Below, in pieces: positions 6,699 to 7,741 of a DNA stretch of 7,741 nt. Below the pieces are notes generated by a model. It saw only the letters and a program-made list of their open reading frames with translations. It made no database searches and was not told the DNA's origin. Positions within the stretch are counted from its first letter, which is position 1, and each line of letters opens with the position of its first letter. The position numbers and the translations under genes are program-made. The DNA is from Thermoplasmata archaeon (GTDB taxonomy: Archaea; Thermoplasmatota; Thermoplasmata; Lutacidiplasmatales; UBA184): the NCBI GenBank assembly GCA_030040035.1, contig JASHUJ010000098.1:1-7741 (forward strand). Reading direction: 5' to 3'.

Positions 6699-7741
6699 TC
6701 ACGCGAACCGAAGGGTCCGGTACCGCCGGCGCCACGCCAGCACCTCGGCCGCGACCGGCGCGCGGTCCCGTCCGGCTCGGACGAGCAGGCGAGCGAGGCG
6801 AGGCATGTCGTCCGGCCGTAGGCCGAGCCGGGTGACCTCGGCGGTGCCGATTCGTCCCACGAGATCGATCAGGAGCCGCTGGCGCTCGAGCCGCCGCGCG
6901 AGCGCGGCGGGGCCGGTCCCCCAGCCCGAGCGCAACCGGGGCCGGTCCAGGTGGAGCTGATGCGAATTCGTGAACCCGAGCTCGCGGGCCACCAGCGGCA
7001 TCCCGAGCTCGTCCAGCGACCGGCCGAGGGCTTGCGCGTTCGCCACGACGTTCGTGGCATACGCGGCCCCCACCTGCTCGAGTTCGAGCAGCGTCTGCGC
7101 GAGACCGGCGATCCGGTTCCAGTGCGCGTTATCGAAGATGCGCCAGACGAGGGTCGGGTCGATCTGCTCGAACAGGTCGTCCCGGTCGGTCACGATCAGC
7201 CCTCCCTGGGGTCCGGGGAACGACTTGTGCGTGCTCCCGAACAGCACGTCGACCCCCTCGCGGAGCGGGTCCTGGAACTGGCCCCCGGCGATCAGTCCGA
7301 GGACGTGCGACGCGTCGTATAGGACGAGCGCATCGCCCGCGTGCGCCGCCTCGGCGATCTCCCGCAGGGGGTACGGGAACAGGAAGTAGCTCTGGCCGAG
7401 CAGGACGGCGTTCGGTCGCTCCGATCGGATCGCCGCGACGGCCGCCCCGGGGTCGACGCGGAAGCCCGGACCTTCGGCCGGGAGCGGCCGGACCGTCAGG
7501 CCGAGGAGGGCGGGGACGAACCCGGGCGCGTACCCGTCGTACCCGCCGGATTGGGGAGGGATGGCGAGGACTTTGCTGCCGCGCGGCAAGAGCGGGGCGA
7601 GGACCGACAGCGCCGCGACGTGGCCCGAGAGCGGACGGACGGTCGCCCGCCGGGCCCGGAAGAGCCGGGCCGCGGCGGCGTTCGCGAGGCTCTCGATCTG
7701 ATCGGTGTAGCGCGTCCCGGTGTAGCTGTTGTCGACCGTCT
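6699..7741 (-). CDS. Serine hydroxymethyltransferase-like PLP enzyme (partial, start beyond right edge)
   Basis: The frame runs unbroken from the window edge to TGA at 6701-6699, about 346 residues of what is usually a protein of over 400. It is a fold-type I PLP enzyme. DASHVLGLIAGG matches the SHMT DMAH-x-AGL segment, and the PLP lysine sits in GSTHKSFPGPQGG (Lys codon at 7224-7226). The C-terminal GRIGTAEVTRLGL matches the SHMT substrate-carboxylate Arg segment. SHMT interconverts serine and glycine using a tetrahydropterin one-carbon carrier. The visible N-terminal part (NSYTGTRYTDQIESLAN, then SGHVAAL) corresponds to the region around the SHMT tyrosine/glutamate motif. It is shorter and lacks the usual EGYPG-RRYYGG sequence with its catalytic Glu, so this is a divergent branch and its substrate is uncertain. 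It is convergent with the surface-protein gene. A true glyA assignment would be premature. Confidence 0.8.
   Translation of the reverse strand, partial: TVDNSYTGTRYTDQIESLANAAAARLFRARRATVRPLSGHVAALSVLAPLLPRGSKVLAIPPQSGGYDGYAPGFVPALLGLTVRPLPAEGPGFRVDPGAAVAAIRSERPNAVLLGQSYFLFPYPLREIAEAAHAGDALVLYDASHVLGLIAGGQFQDPLREGVDVLFGSTHKSFPGPQGGLIVTDRDDLFEQIDPTLVWRIFDNAHWNRIAGLAQTLLELEQVGAAYATNVVANAQALGRSLDELGMPLVARELGFTNSHQLHLDRPRLRSGWGTGPAALARRLERQRLLIDLVGRIGTAEVTRLGLRPDDMPRLARLLVRAGRDRAPVAAEVLAWRRRYRTLRFA

Noticed and set aside
7587..7589. A TTG at 7589 as the start of the SHMT-like gene.
   Set aside because: The same frame is open to the window edge, and the upstream residues match the SHMT N-terminal region, so the true start lies outside.
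1..7741. Searched by eye for tRNA or rRNA genes, CRISPR arrays, insertion sequences and integrase or attachment sites.
   Set aside because: Nothing with the needed structure was seen. Coding covers nearly the whole window, and the two main gaps are short promoter regions.

Overview
The window is G+C-rich archaeal DNA. The evidence is the gene content: an iron-sulfur DNA primase large subunit (PriL), a CDP-alcohol phosphatidyltransferase of the kind that builds archaeal ether lipids, an AK6/Fap7-type kinase, and an Asn-glycosylation-rich surface protein. TATA-box promoters sit at leaderless spacing, and Shine-Dalgarno sites are absent before the starts. The mix would suit a high-G+C member of the Thermoplasmata, but that lineage is an impression from style and was not tested.

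Layout, left to right. Positions 1-91 hold the first codons of a minus-strand gene with an export-signal-like N-terminus. Transcribed divergently from it is a plus-strand pair: a site-2-protease-type membrane metalloprotease (190-1527), overlapped by priL (1497-2696). A convergent minus-strand pair follows: an AK6/Fap7-like kinase (3296-3847) and, 10 bases downstream of it, a CDP-alcohol phosphatidyltransferase (2623-3285) whose 3' end overlaps priL antisense. A short divergent promoter region (3848-4066) separates this pair from a large plus-strand surface protein (4067-6607), which ends in a hairpin plus T-run terminator. The right end is a partial minus-strand serine hydroxymethyltransferase-like PLP enzyme (6699 to beyond 7741).

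Most genes are housekeeping: replication priming, lipid head-group transfer, nucleotide metabolism or ribosome assembly, and one-carbon or amino-acid metabolism. The most unusual object is the surface protein. Four related extracellular units with about 35 N-glycosylation sequons are followed by one transmembrane helix, an Ala/Gly-rich linker and a canonical C2H2 zinc finger at the extreme, predicted cytoplasmic C-terminus. That is a glycosylated envelope protein tethered to a nucleic-acid- or protein-binding module. An intramembrane protease in the same window makes regulated release of the finger a testable but speculative idea. Other points of interest are the loss of the Walker-B-like Asp in the AK6 homologue and the shortened, Glu-lacking N-terminal motif of the SHMT-like enzyme.
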